Below, piece by piece: positions 33,831 to 46,214 of a stretch of DNA of 64,000 nucleotides (position 1 is the first letter of the stretch; the number at the start of each line of letters is the position of its first letter). Source of the DNA: Phragmites australis (lineage: Eukaryota; Streptophyta; Magnoliopsida; Poales; Poaceae); the NCBI RefSeq assembly GCF_958298935.1, contig NC_084934.1, positions 1,986,501 to 2,050,500 of the forward strand, written 5' to 3'. Both the position numbers and the translations under genes were made by a program. A model generated the notes under the pieces. That model saw only the letters and a list, made by a program, of their open reading frames with translations, was not told the origin of the DNA and searched no databases.

Positions 33831-34259
33831 TAAGGTTCATCTTCGGTGGGCTGAACCTGTGAATAAGATGACATAGCTGAACATCGTCCCCTTCGGCCCG
33901 TCGAAGACATCTGGGGGCTCATTTTACCTTTTAGCAGATAGCCGCCTCATGCTCATCATCCTTTTTCTTTTTTATTATTTTTTAACTAATTTTTTTATAT
34001 ATGCGAGGATATGACCATTAGGCCCCCAAACAACGATCAGAGCTCGATGACACTAAGTGTCTTCATCTCAAGCCAAGTCATCTTTTACGGCAACGGTTCA
34101 ATTTCTGACGTGCCTCATTTCAACCACCGTTAACACTCTTTTTCACCGTGATAAAAGAGCTCCACCAGTCTCTTCAATTTTCACCGCTTGAATCTGCTAA
34201 AGCTGTAACTCCCGTACAAAGACCCTCGCAGTCACACTTGTTTCCGAAGCCCAGTGAGA

Positions 34260-36811
34260 ATGGCTCCGAGAGGTAAGACAAGTCGCTCGAAGACCTATTG
34301 GATCGGGAAATCTAAGGTTGATGAAGAAGTCCTTGTTGAAATAGTGAAGGAGTGTTTGATAAGCAATGTTTCGAGTCACAAGGCCTTGCCTATAAAGACA
34401 ATCCAAAGGTGACTATGCTCTCTTCAGGTCAAGGCGAAGGAGAAGGCTCCCCGAACACCGAGGCTCGTAGACAGTCTGATGGTGGCAGCCAAAAGAAGCG
34501 GAAAATCACCAACTCTTCACGGCAAGCAGGCAAAAAGAAGAAGGCGCTTGCCCTGAAGAAAAGACCTCGCGAAATGGCCCTTGACATATTGGGCGAGGAA
34601 ATGACCCCCAAAGGCTCAATGGCCATTCAAGCTATGCCCCTTCGACAAGAGGCTCCGAAGAGCATGCGGGATCTTCCCTCCTCCGCACTGAAGCATGCCT
34701 TTTCTGCACACGTGGACCTTGCCACGCTAATTCTTAGCGACGAGGAGGATGAACTTTCTGATCTGCACACTACCACCAAGATAGCAGGCGGAGGGAAGCT
34801 GAGGAGGCCGAAGGGGTAAAAATTGTCAAAGAAGCTGGAGCTGAATCAGCCTCTTCCTCTTCATCTTCGAGCTCATCGTCTAAGGATAGTTCGTCCAGAG
34901 GCCACAGGACCACAGAGACCGAAGAGGAAAATACCTCGCCGCCCCTACCGCACCGTGGTGGAAAGGGGCTTATGAATCACAACGGCTTACTCGATGCAAA
35001 GGCTATTAATGCCGAAGCCTTCAAAAAAATTTCATTTGAGCCAAGCTCGAGGGAGATCAATGACGCAAAGAAGATGTTTGGTAGCTTCATTCTCCCCAAG
35101 CTTGAGATTTCTCTGGCGCGAAAGCCCACTGTTGAGCTCATCGACACCTCCGATGTGGCCAATGCAAAGATATTTTGCATGACGACTTCAACTTTTGTTT
35201 GCTTACTCGTTCTGACACCTATGAGCTATTGCAGGCTATGCTCATTTCATGCGCGCGGCGTAAGCAAGCAGAGCATTCTGAGGCCCGTGCAAAGAATGTA
35301 GAGGCACAAAGGGCCCTTTTTCAAGCCCAGGCGAAGAAGACCGAGGCTCAAAAAAGGGAGTTCGCACAACGAGTGAGGGAGGTTGATCTGCGCTTGCAGT
35401 AGCTTGAAAAAGAAGTGAGCTCTTTTCGCTTAGGCAAACAGAGCGCAGAAGAAGAGGTCACCTATCTTCGCCAGAATCTAATGGCGTCCGAAGCTCAAGT
35501 TTTAGAGGTGCAAGCCCTCTTCACCGCTGAAAGAGCTAAAGCGCGGTGGCTGCACGAAGAGCTAGATGAGGTGAAGGCGCTATCCAATGATGCCCTCACT
35601 GTGCTAGGAGAACTAGAGCCGAAGGCTGTTGCAGCCTGTGAAGCAATTAGCAATACCTTCGATGGAATCGATGCTTCGGCCACGCCTCCAACGCTTGACC
35701 TTGTCGGGCTGGGTGGGTGGATCTGCAAAACCAGCGGTAGCCTTTTACCTGCGGCCCAGTTGTACGGCGACTTCTACAGTATGGTCTTAGCCAGGAGTTT
35801 AGTCCAGTCAATTGAGATGAGTGGCTGCGACCATCATGCTGCACTCCAAAAAACAACCTTCTGCTATCCTTTGGATATGTCAACTTCGGCTGTGTCGAGG
35901 GCATCGAAGACCACCGCGCAAGCATTCACCACAAACTACTGGTGTAAACATGGCCGCGAGCTCACCCTCCGAGAGGCGGAAATCAGCCACCAACTAGTAC
36001 ATTTTTTTAGCTCTGCTTTCAAGATTTTGCCACCTGTGTATTCATGGACGCTTTGTTCTACAGGCAAAATCAAAGGATTATCCTTCTGCCAAAGTGACGA
36101 CCAAGGCAGTCGAAGAGAAAGAGAAGGTGTGAAGAATGCATGAAGCGTTGTTTTAGGGTTTTGAATGTTTGGTTACCAATCAAAACATATTGTAATATAT
36201 ACACTTTTATTTATTCTCAATTGTTTTGACTGCCTTTGCTCCCTAAGCAAGTCCTCGCTGCAGACACTGCGCAGGTAGCTGAAGATGTTGTTCCCATCAC
36301 TGTGATGTAGGACACTTTTTTTATGTCTTGGTCTTGGTGGGACTCCTTCCACCATCGCCACCCAGCTATTGATTTTGGGAGGTACTAGAGAGCAAAGTGC
36401 AGGTCCTATGACGTAATGAATGCCGACTCCAAAGTGTTCTGGAAGTCGTTTAGCCCTTCGGTTTTAGAAACTCGAAGGACTGAGCGCGAGGCTCGCAGGA
36501 TTGTGCACGGCGACCTTTATCCTCCGCATATGTTCATCGATCCGAAGCCTGAGCCGGAAGACGATAATCATGAATCTCTACCCTGTCAGTTTCAATATTG
36601 CTACCACCAAGGGCCTTCGCAAATAGTGCAACATGATGAAGGCATGAGTGCCTTGGCTACATCTTCGTCTACCACTTCATCTAATTATATCGAATCACCC
36701 TTGGATCCAGCAATGCCTTTTCATGCCAGCCAAGGCATAGCCTTTCAATTTGGCTTTAGCCAATGGTATAAAGATTTTGTAGATCCTGACATTGATGAAT
36801 TTGCTGAATAA
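34260..36811 (+). pseudogene. antisense extra ORF of the second Tat-type element, broken
   Basis: The start at 34260 reads MAPRGKTSRSKTYWIGKSKV and stops at about 34410. This N-terminus is typical of the grass 'putative gypsy type transposon' proteins, but the PF04195 core that should follow is missing. Later blocks are: a Lys-rich stretch at 34450-34620 (KKRKITNSSRQAGKKKKALA); a linker; an EAF/SSREINDAKKMF block at 34990-35170; a long coiled coil at 35250-35640 (REFAQRVREVDLRLQ, QNLMASEAQVLEVQALF); and a C-terminal part at 35640-36130. A further open frame at 36416-36811 (EREARRIVHGDLYPPHMFID) fits the end of the same protein family. Several stops and frame changes separate these blocks. Confidence 0.6.
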
Positions 36812-36834
36812 AGTCGTTATCCATGGTCTTTCAT

Positions 36835-37170
36835 CGATTTGGACCTTCGGCTGTATCGCGTTCGAAACGTGACCCAGAAAATGTCGTCTCCCCTGACTTT
36901 GAAGCCGTAGGGACCTTTGGTAGAACCGCACGCGAAGCACCATCTAGAAAACATCGTCCCCCTCCCCCCCCCCCCCTCCGACTTTGAAGCCATAGGGACC
37001 TTCGGCAAAACCGCGCGTGAAGCATCATTTGGAAAATGCTGTCCCCCCCCCCCCCCGAATTTGAAGCCGTAGGGACCTTCGGCAGAACCGCGCGTGAAGC
37101 ATCATATGGAAAATGCCATCCCCACCCCCTGACTTTGAAGCCGTAGGAACCTTCAGCAGAATCGTAAATG
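36835..37170. repeat. tandem repeat, about five units of about 60-85 bp
   Basis: Units contain 'actttgaagccgtagggacc', 'ttcggcagaaccgcgcgtga', 'agcatcat.tggaaaatg' and a C-run of variable length. The first and last units are partial or diverged. The unit length varies mainly because of the C-runs at 36959-36977 and 37045-37056. Confidence 0.85.
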
Positions 37171-37278
37171 CGATTGCACAATTTGCGGTGATGGTTATCC
37201 AATCTTTGATTTTATTTCGCTAAATTTTCGCGTTTTGTATGTTGTCCATGTTTCGAGATTAACATTAGGTATCATGTG

Positions 37279-37945
37279 CCTTCGGTGCAGAGCAGGCTCT
37301 CTCAACCCCTAACTTAGTCGAGGGATGCACAGCCTTCTTTTAAAACTGAGCAGCACTTCGGCCTTTTTTTCCAAAGGTACATTTTGCCTTCAGTGCGGGG
37401 GCAGGCACTCTTAGCCCCTAACTTTTAGTCGAGAGGTGCGCCGCCTTCTTTTAGGTCGAGCAACACTTCGGCTTTTTCTTTTTTTCTCCCGAAGGTACGT
37501 TTTACCTTCGGTGTGGGGTACGCACTCTTAGTCTCTGACTTTTGGTCGAGAGGTGTGTCGCCTTCTTTTAGATCGAGCAGCACTTCAGTATTTTCTTTTT
37601 TCTCCCGAAGGTAAGTTTTTCCTTCGGTGTGGGGATAGGCACTCTTAGCCCCCGACTTTTAGTCGAGAGGTGCGTCGCCTTCTTTTAGGTTGAGCAGCAC
37701 TTCGGCTCTCTTTTTTCTCCCGAAGGTACATTTTGCCTTCGGTGCGGGAGTAAACACTCTTAGCCCCTGACTTTTAGTTGGGAGATGCGTCACCTTTTTT
37801 TAGGTCGAGCAGCACTTTGGCTCTTTTTTTTTCTCCCGAATGTACATTTTGCCTTCAGTGCAGGGGCAATCACTCTTAGCATCCAACTTTTAGTCGAGAT
37901 GTGCACCGCCTTCTTTTAGGTCGAGCAGCACTTCGGCTTTTTTTT
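37279..37945. repeat. tandem repeat, about six units of about 115 bp
   Basis: Units start near 37279, 37387, 37506, 37622, 37736 and 37851. Each contains 'ccttcggtgcggggg', 'cactcttagcccctgacttt', 'tagtcgagaggtgcgtcgcc', 'ttcttttaggtcgagcagca' and 'cttcggctttttcttttttc'. The first unit is the most divergent. Confidence 0.92.
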
Positions 37946-38204
37946 AGCATTACACAGATATTCATGTAACTGAATCATAATCACATTGCCTCGTGGGCAA
38001 AGACGCTGCAGAAAGATAGATGCTTTAAAATATAGACAACTTCGAAGCGAGTAATAAGCTTCGAACTTTGCTATGGGTTTACGCTCGTCTAAAGTCGAAA
38101 AGTAAGATGTCTTTCTTTGACATTCCATACCTTGACTTTTATGGCGAGTTCTCGGCTTGCCTTTTGTCGATTGGTGTGCTTCCTTCTTGCAAATGTACAC
38201 TGTT

Positions 38205-38448
38205 TTGTGACATTATTATATGTCCTCGTCACAAAAAAAATATATTAGGCTATGCCTAGTACACATCAATGATAAAATCTGTTTTGTCACAAATATTGGG
38301 CCCACCCACACTGCCTCATTTTCCCCCCACACCCTACTCCTTTGACCCGTCCCAAAACTCGAACCCAACACTCCAAACCTTAACACTCACCTCCGCAATG
38401 TCGTCTGCTCCACCCCCCTGATCCCTCTAGCGACCACCCCGATGGCGT
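38205..38448. mobile_element. relic of a CACTA element related to element 3
   Basis: The 38209-38314 stretch ('tttgtgacattattatatg', 'tcgtcacaaaa', 'catcaatgataaaatct', 'ttttgtcacaaatattgggccc') matches the inner subterminal zone of CACTA element 3 at 30127-30215. No ends survive. It is cut by the LTR-like unit at 38449. Confidence 0.6.
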
Positions 38449-41279
38449 TGTAATACCCCGAGTTTAGAGAAATGTAATGTGAATAGGGTAATGCGAAAAT
38501 TATGACAGAGAGGGCATTGACCGCACGCTATTCCAAATGGGCAAAAAGTTGATTTTTCGATCCATAGTTTGGATGAACGATCGAAGACCGTGGATACGTA
38601 GATCTCATCAAAACAAATCCGTTTGACTTTTCATATGCCCCATTTGGTCACTCGGTGGATCCGTAGCGATCCCAATAAATTTAGAATGTTCGATAAAAAA
38701 TAAAAAAAAATATCCCAACCGATCGACCGACTCGGTCACTCGGTAAGCCGTTGCATGAAGGGCCTCAAGCCCAACCCACGACCGATGCCCACACAGAACA
38801 CCCTAACCCTAACCCAAGCACCACCGCCTTCTCTGTTCTGCTGCCGTCGCCAGTGAGCGCCGACGTTCTCGCTACAGCTCAGCTCCTCCTGCGACGTGCC
38901 GCATCACATCGCGCCAGCCGTCCCGCCATTTCATTGCTAGCAATATCCTGCATCACCGGCCGGCCACCGCCCCTTCACTAACCACTAGCTGCCGCCTTTC
39001 CTATGTGTGTCATGCCATGTAATCATCTGCATCTCGCATCATGTGCCATGCATTGTTCATCCATTAAGCCGCGCCGCCATCTCCATCGGTCGTCTGCTGC
39101 TCCTTGCTACTGCCTTGCTGCAGAGAAGAGGCATGAGCAAAGAAAGAACAGAGAAGAATCAAGCACTGAGAGGGAAGAACAGAAGGAAAGAAAGAAAATG
39201 AAAAGAAAGAAAAAAGAGAAAGGTGTAAACGAAAGGAGGAAGAAGGGGATTTTCTGGGATTTTGTCAGATTCATCGTCAATTCGTGCCCCGCACATCAAG
39301 GGTAACCTCTGTGTAATCCTTAGTTGTTCCCAGATAGATTTTGATTGTCAAAATTGTTGCCAAAATCTGAGAAATAATTAGGGATGGCATGATGTTAAGT
39401 ACTGCATGTTAATAGACAACACCCATGAACAACTGCATTGGTCGAGTTGACATGTGAGCCACCACCTCTACTTGTTTTGCTATGAGTTGCCGAGAGAAGC
39501 AACCACTTGATTTGCAGTCATTGGAGAGTAGGCCATGTTCAGTCATTGGAGAGCAGCCCCATGCTCATTCATCCGGGAGAAGTGAAGTCATGGTTTACTC
39601 TATTATTCAGCTTGCTGTTGCAAATAAGTAGTTTGAAGTCCTCTCATAAGCATATGAAGTTCTCTCATATGCTAGTGTTGATTATCCAATTAGTAGTTAT
39701 TTATTGCATGTCTTAAGCAAAGTAATCAAATAATAGTTGTTGATGCATTTTTGCTTACAAGTAACATCTTCATATTTCAGGATAAGTTTTCCAAAGACTA
39801 GAATGGGACATTTTCAACAATATGCAAGAACTTACTATACGGTGAATTTCCTGCCTCTACCTCTCTTGCCTTTTGTCAATACTCTGTTAATGATATAGGA
39901 AATCAACCTTTATACGTTTTTTCAAGCTACAAGAAATTGCAATACATGTTACATGACTGAAAAGCAACTGAATTTTATACGTTTTGAAGTGAACATTGTG
40001 TTTTCTTCAATTTGGTTGGCTCATTTTCCTAGAGAACCAATTAATATGACCAGTTTCTTCTTCTCTTATCCTGTTTTCCTGTTACAGGTTTTCACATGCC
40101 TATGTTTGTTAATGCTACTATACAGGCATTAGTTCTTGATTATATATTGCTATCATTATTGAGTCCTACTCTCAGGATGTTAATATGTGTTATCTCGTAG
40201 AGAAGACTGTAGAAGTTAGCTATTGTTCTTGATGGTTATGATAGTGTGGGGGTGGTGCCTTCCCTCTTTTGTTTTGATGGGTAATTTTTGCTCTTGGCAC
40301 TGCAATCTAGCATTCAATCCAACTTGTTTCATGATTATACTAGTAGGAATTTGTATACATTAACTGCCACATGCAAATTTAATAATAGAGAAGAAACCAT
40401 TGTAGCTTAAGATATAGAAATTGTTGGTGTAATGTAGTTGTTTTTTAGGTGTAATGTAGTTGTTTTTTAGGGATATACCATCATTTTCAGTTAGCAACGT
40501 TCAGAACTCCGTGGTCTTCTCAAATTAGTCCGTTGTGTGTTGTCAGCTTGTCACTGGACCTTCCAACGATAGCTTTTGAAAATCGAGAAATTTTCCATCC
40601 TCCTGGACTTCTGTCTGGCATGATCTTCGGCGCTCAATTGTGTTTGCAGCGAATCATCCGATGTTCAAATTTGGCATGCTGTCTTAGGTGACCGGTGATA
40701 CTCTTCACCCTCACCTATGACTTATTATAAGTGACGGGTGGTGATTATAGGTGACGGGTGATAGCCTTCACCCATCACCTATGACCATTATATAGGTTGA
40801 GTTCTAGCCCTCCTCTGTTTCATTTTTTCTAAGTCCTAGCCCTAACTGGCGCCACCGTCTCCAACCTCCTCATCCCTGAGCCACCTCCGAGCACCAAACC
40901 ACTGGCCTCCGTCCTCCCTACCCCCCTCCCCCCCCCCCCACGTCACCGCCCTCCACTGCACCTCCACCGTGTTGAGCCACGCCTCCTTCATCGACCCCCA
41001 CACTACCACCACACCAAGGAGGAAGATGACCGCCACTAGCCTCCTCATCCCTGAGTTACCTCTGAGCACTAGGCCACCCACCTTCGCCCTCCCCCCCCCC
41101 CCCCACGCCGCCATCCACGCTGTCCATTGAGGAGGAATAAGTCGTCTACCATCTTCTTCCTCTCCGTGGCCGGCAACCACTCACCCATCGCCCTCGTCTC
41201 CCCGCTCTAGTCCACCTTGATCCCAACAGCGTTCTCCTTGAGCTCCACCACCACGAGGTGAGGCTCGTCGTCCATCCCT

Positions 41280-42240
41280 ATTCCTCCCTCTCCCTTGTAA
41301 TTCTAGGAAAAGTACATGTTCATGTGAACTACATGATTAACCTGCTTTTACTTGCAATCTTTAGAGAAGCCAATTAATTTGGACGACTCCTGCATAGCGT
41401 CGCTATTAGAGCAAGATTTAAAAGAGTGAACCCTAGAGTCATTGGTTGGGTTAATTTAAAATCTACTCCATAAATTACCACTGAAATTAAGTTTAATTTT
41501 CAGATTTTAAGAATGGTTGCTCTTTGTAGTTGTGCTATGTTCATGGTGGAGCACCAAATTTCCATTTATGTCCACTCACTAAGTATTTTTCTTTCCATAC
41601 ATCTGATGCTTGTTATAGTATTTCCAAACCTCTGTATGTTATTTTCATGGTTGATGTTTCTTTGTACTGCCAGGAGCATACCAAGTATACTAAAATGTTT
41701 ACATTGACATCTTAATGAAAATTAACGTCAACCAAGTGATTGATGAGGACTAGACTAGCATTCAGGCATTTGTACGCTTGTGATTATATAGGAAAACTAA
41801 TCATATTGAACCAAACCGAGCTAGAAATAAAGACAATGGAAAGAGTTTTGATTAGGATTGGATGTAAAGGAAACCATATATAATACTATTATAATATGCT
41901 TTGTGCATAATAGCTTGCAGGGAAAGTATGGTTCAGTTAATCCTATTCGACATAACTATTGTTCCTTATGCATCTATATGCAAAAAATAATAATCAGAAT
42001 TGTGATTGTGGAATATGGATTGATTCACTGGGATTATGTTGCATTCCTAAATGTAATAACTTGTCTTGCTATTTAAATCATGAGGATGCTCTATATTTCA
42101 AGGACTTAAAATTGATGAGCATAAATCTATGAGAATATTGTTGATTGTAGTCAAAGCATGCAGATATAGGAATCCATTTAGCCAGATTGTTTATAAATTC
42201 TCAAATTTTTCTAAGTATAATAATCTAGTGGTCAATTAAG
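41280..42240. other. AT-rich internal sequence of CACTA element 4
   Basis: No conserved coding signal seen; probably a 5' intron or leader of the element's gene. Confidence 0.3.
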
Positions 42241-42244
42241 TATC

Positions 42245-45200
42245 ATGGAGAAGAAGAGGACATGTGCCCCTAAGAAACCACAAGCACAGAGGATGCTCAC
42301 ACTAGAGGACGCTCCGGCACAACATGGGGTGGATGCAAGTAGGAGGTCGGATAGGAGCCCAAGCCCGCACCCGTCGTCCTCCTCTGGCAGAAGTGAAAGT
42401 TCGCGCTCGTGGCACAGCCCGAGCCATATTCTGTACGAGCAGGAGAGCCGACATTGGGCAAGTAGCCCCGACTACAATCCCGTCGAAGATGTATTGAAAT
42501 GAGTCAACGCAATCATTGTTGGCATGCTTGGCTTATGCGAGCAAGCAACATTTGGTCCCATCTTTGTTGTGTGTCTCATCTTCTACATGTTCTTTACATT
42601 TTGGTGCTATCACTTTGTTACAATTTGAATTATTCCTATTCTATTGCACTCTTAGCATCATTTACTCCTTATCAACTAATTTGCATGGCATCCTATTCTA
42701 GCTATATCCTTATCTCTTTTCTCTCTCTCTCTCTCTTTCTTTTTTTAGATGTCTGCCAACGCATCTTCGACAGCATCCTTTGACCCGTCATATGGCTGTA
42801 AGGAAGCGCACTCTCCAAGTCAGACAATTGGTAGTTGTGCACGATCCCGAAAGCCAAGGACACAAACACAGTGGCCAACGGACAAGGTTACCATCACGGA
42901 AATCGATGCAGATGTGTTGCCTACGGATAAAAGGCCTTAAATAGATTTTGGAGGGTCACAAGGCTCATTGCTCGGGAGAGGGTGCCAATAATGACTAAGT
43001 TCGATGACCTCAATGACAAAGCAAAGAGGCACTTGTTCGATAATATCGTCAAGTAGTATCTAGAATACCCTTAAAATATGAGTGAGTGTCAAACGAATGA
43101 TGCGGTCTAGGCAGCAATGAAAGCCATCGTGAAACTTCACCGAACCATTAAGAGCAAGCTTGTTAATCAGTACTTGGCTAAAGAGGTGACGCCCTTCGAG
43201 AGCTACAAGCACTTGAAAGTAGAAGATTGAGAAGCTTTTGTGCAGAGGAAGAACTCAGAGGTGTTTAAAAAGGAGAGTGGGGAGAGGAAGAAGCTTCGGG
43301 CTAGGAACAAGCACAACCACAAGATCGGCCCAACCGGGTACGTGGGAAAAAGGGTGAAATGGCAGGCAGATGGTGAAAAGTTAGCAAAAGAAGGCCATGA
43401 TAATCCTTGGTTGCAATTCCTAAGATGATTGCAATCATATTTGCGTGCAAGGGGTTGCTTTCCAAAAGCGAAGAAATCACATTTAGAAATAGTGAAATCC
43501 AGTCAATTGCGGAAAAAGTAAAAGAAAAGGTAGCCGAAGCTAGCCAAGGTTCTTCCACCGGGGTCAGGGAACATGATGTTCTCTCAGCAGCGCTAGGAAC
43601 CCTGGAGCAACCAGGTCAAGTGCAAGGTGTATATAGTTTCCAGGACTGGAAATATGGCTTTCTCGAAGACCTCGGAAGGTACAAGAAGAGGAAGAGGTCA
43701 AGTGCAATGGATGTGGATGCATTGATATAGGACAACACCCAAAAAGTTTATGCAAACATTATACAAACACTTGCAGCACGGGGAATAGAGATTTCTATCC
43801 CAGTGGAAGCTAGCCCCAGAACTACACAGAAGAGTAGCTGAGCCTCTAAGGAGGTCAATCAACTAGTAGCTGACGTGACTGAGATGGATATGATGGACCT
43901 ACTAGAAGGGACCATGCCATGTAGCCTTGTAATTAGGCCTGGTGGGTATCAAATGGAGGTTGCAAGGGGTTAGGTGCTTCTAGACATCCATATCTTACAT
44001 ACGATCCCGATACGTGCTGGCTATGTTGTGGTTACAGTGGATATGGTACATAGCAATATCACCCATCACATGTTGGACCTCCCCCCCCCCCCCCCCCCAG
44101 AAAAAAGTTGAAGTCACAACTCTGGGTGAAGCTCTTCGTCAAAGGATCCAGTGGAAGAGGGGCGACATCGTGGTCTCCAGTGCATCTCAGTCTGAACGAG
44201 CTTCAAGTGCACCGCCACCGTGCCCCTCATGTAGAGAGGACATCTTCATTGTCGTCTCCTCCTCCAGAGAAGATGGCTTCACCATCTCCTCCGCATCCGG
44301 TAGCCTCGCTTACAACTCCAATTCCGTCTCCCCCAAAGAGCCCAAAGAAGAAGGAAAAGGAAGCCAGGAAGAAAGGCTCTAAGAAGCACTTATCGAAGAA
44401 GTCGAAGGTCATTGTACCGGCAAAGAAGTTCACGGACATTGGAGAAGCGTGGACTAGTGCCCACACAAAATTCCAATATGGGAAGCCCTTGACGACGGTA
44501 GGTGACCTAACAAAGGCAGGACAAGCATATGTGGACCTGCATAATTACTACATGCAGACTTATAGAGACACCAACGCTCAACCTATAGTCGTACAGTACA
44601 AATGATGTCACTTCTTAACTGGTGATAGCTCCTTCCTTATGAATTTCAATGGCTTATACGACCTCTTCAACCTTGATGACATGGATGTATCATTATTATG
44701 GATCTTCACATTATAATTCCATTGAAACTGGACATTAATTAATTAATATCATTAGGTCTTGAATCTAACTATTTTCTTATCTGTAGACACTTGATCAAAG
44801 AAACGAAGAAGTAGGAGCCTACTAGATTTCTTGACCTTGAGGCAATTTCTGTCTCGGTCATCAAAGCATGTGGTGACTATGCTATGGATTATGTGACCAG
44901 AACAATGTAATATTGTTCCAAAATGGACTACCTATTGGGCGCCCACAACATCAGTGGTCATTGGATCTTCCCGGTCATTTGCCTCAAGTGAAACTTAGTG
45001 TGGTATCTCGACTTATCAAGACCAGTAGGATCAAAAAGCAAACATGGAGAGTGTGATTATAGTGTTGTAAAAGCACTCCTTGACACGTATGTTCTGTCTG
45101 GCTCAGTTTATATATTTTAATTTTCTAACATTCAAATGTTTCCTAATAGATCCCTCTTTATGCATGGCTTTTCACAAGTACCTTCGAGTTGATCCTGACT

Positions 45201-45250
45201 ACAACACGAAAGATGATCATAGACTGACACATAAGATTAGGTCACGGTAA
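42245..45250 (+). pseudogene. CACTA accessory gene: TNPA-like (Transposase_24) plus Ulp1-like remnants
   Basis: Reads start at 42245 (MEKKRTCAPKKPQ), with Ser/Arg-rich sequence to 42500. A second exon-like frame at 42749-42940 contains RKPRTQTQWPTDKVTITEID. The Transposase_24-type block (PF03004) at 42960-43430 includes SKLVNQYLAKEVTPFESYK, a Lys/Arg-rich segment and HNHKIGPTGYVGKR. It continues in another frame at 43407-43730 with KVKEKVAEASQGSSTGVREH and WKYGFLEDLGRYKKRKRS. The region 44640-45240 carries Ulp1 (C48 peptidase)-like pieces: NGLYDLFNLDDMDVSLLW, GAHNISGHWIFPVICLK and NLVWYLDLSRP. Multiple stops and shifts make it non-functional. Fused or adjacent Ulp1-like domains are a known trait of plant CACTA and MULE proteins. 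Confidence 0.7.
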
Positions 45251-46214
45251 ATGCTATCAAACAGATTACCAAATTTCTCTGTTGCTTTTTTTATCTAACA
45301 GTAAATTTTCTTTTCTGCAATGCTACCAACAACCACTGAGCAACGCCTGCAGATTCTATGTTACGTACAACATGCTCCTATTCATGATCCGAGCAAAGGA
45401 TATCGAATCCCCTAATGTAAGTTCAATACAAGATTATTCGTAACTAATTTTAGTAATTAATTAAATTCTATGATAATATGATATTGATTACGCATCAAAT
45501 TATGCAGGATTATCAGGCTTATTTTTTTGACAACGGTGCACTCTCGGGGATCCGATAACGGATCGCCAAGTTCATAATGTTTGAAGTCATCAACCCACAC
45601 GGTGAGTTCCACTGTAGAAACCCTGGCTGTGAGGTCTTATGTAATACGAAGTGATTATAACATTATAAATTGTGATTTTGTGATGAATTGATTGGAACTT
45701 TATACCCTTTGTAATTCTGTGATGAAGTGAATTCTTATATAAGTGTGTTTGTCGATGTCGATATGAATGCATTACTGTTGTTTGCAGTGAGAATGCGCCT
45801 GCTAAATCCTAGCTATGCTCCAAGATGCAGCATGGAAACAGGAGAAACCTGCATGGGAGCGAGGTCAATAGTGACGAGTTAAGACTATTAGCTGTCACTT
45901 ATGACCTACACATAAGTGATAGGTAACATCGTCACCTGTCACTGTTATATTTCCCGCAGCACATGAGAGACACACATCAATGACCGGTGAAGACTATTAA
46001 TCGTTACTTATGACTTACATATCAGTGATGGGTAACCTCATAACATGTCACTCATGTGTTTCTCCCTAGCACATAGGAGACGCACGTGAGTGACAGGTCA
46101 CTATAGGACCTATCACTAATGACCTCTCATTAGTGACACGGTCGGGGTAATGGGTACGTTTCTCATCACTCATGACTATTACCACACGTCACTGATATGT
46201 TTTTTCATGTAGTG

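Larger units (their letters stand above)
33816..38204 (-). mobile_element. internal 3' region of a second Tat-type retroelement
   Basis: The element orientation is minus (polypurine tract and LTR on its left). The extra ORF at 34260-36811 runs plus, which is antisense to the element, just as in the 9.66-13.64 kb relic. CTTCGG and CGAAG phrases pervade the whole stretch. Two tandem-repeat arrays follow the ORF. No pol is present. The right end stops at about 38204, where a CACTA relic begins. Confidence 0.55.
40695..46214 (+). mobile_element. CACTA element 4, 5'-truncated
   Basis: The right end reads 'tttttcatgTAGTG' at 46214; its complement, CACTACATGAAAAAA, is a CACTA terminus. Subterminal repeats of the AGTGACGGGT / GTGACCGGTGA type fill 40695-40800 and 45870-46190. 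The left terminus is missing. It carries a Transposase_24-like and Ulp1-like pseudogene but no TNP2. Confidence 0.7.

Noticed and set aside
37279..37945. Regular repeat array considered as a CRISPR-like locus
   Set aside because: The units are true tandem copies with no unique spacers, in a plant retroelement context.
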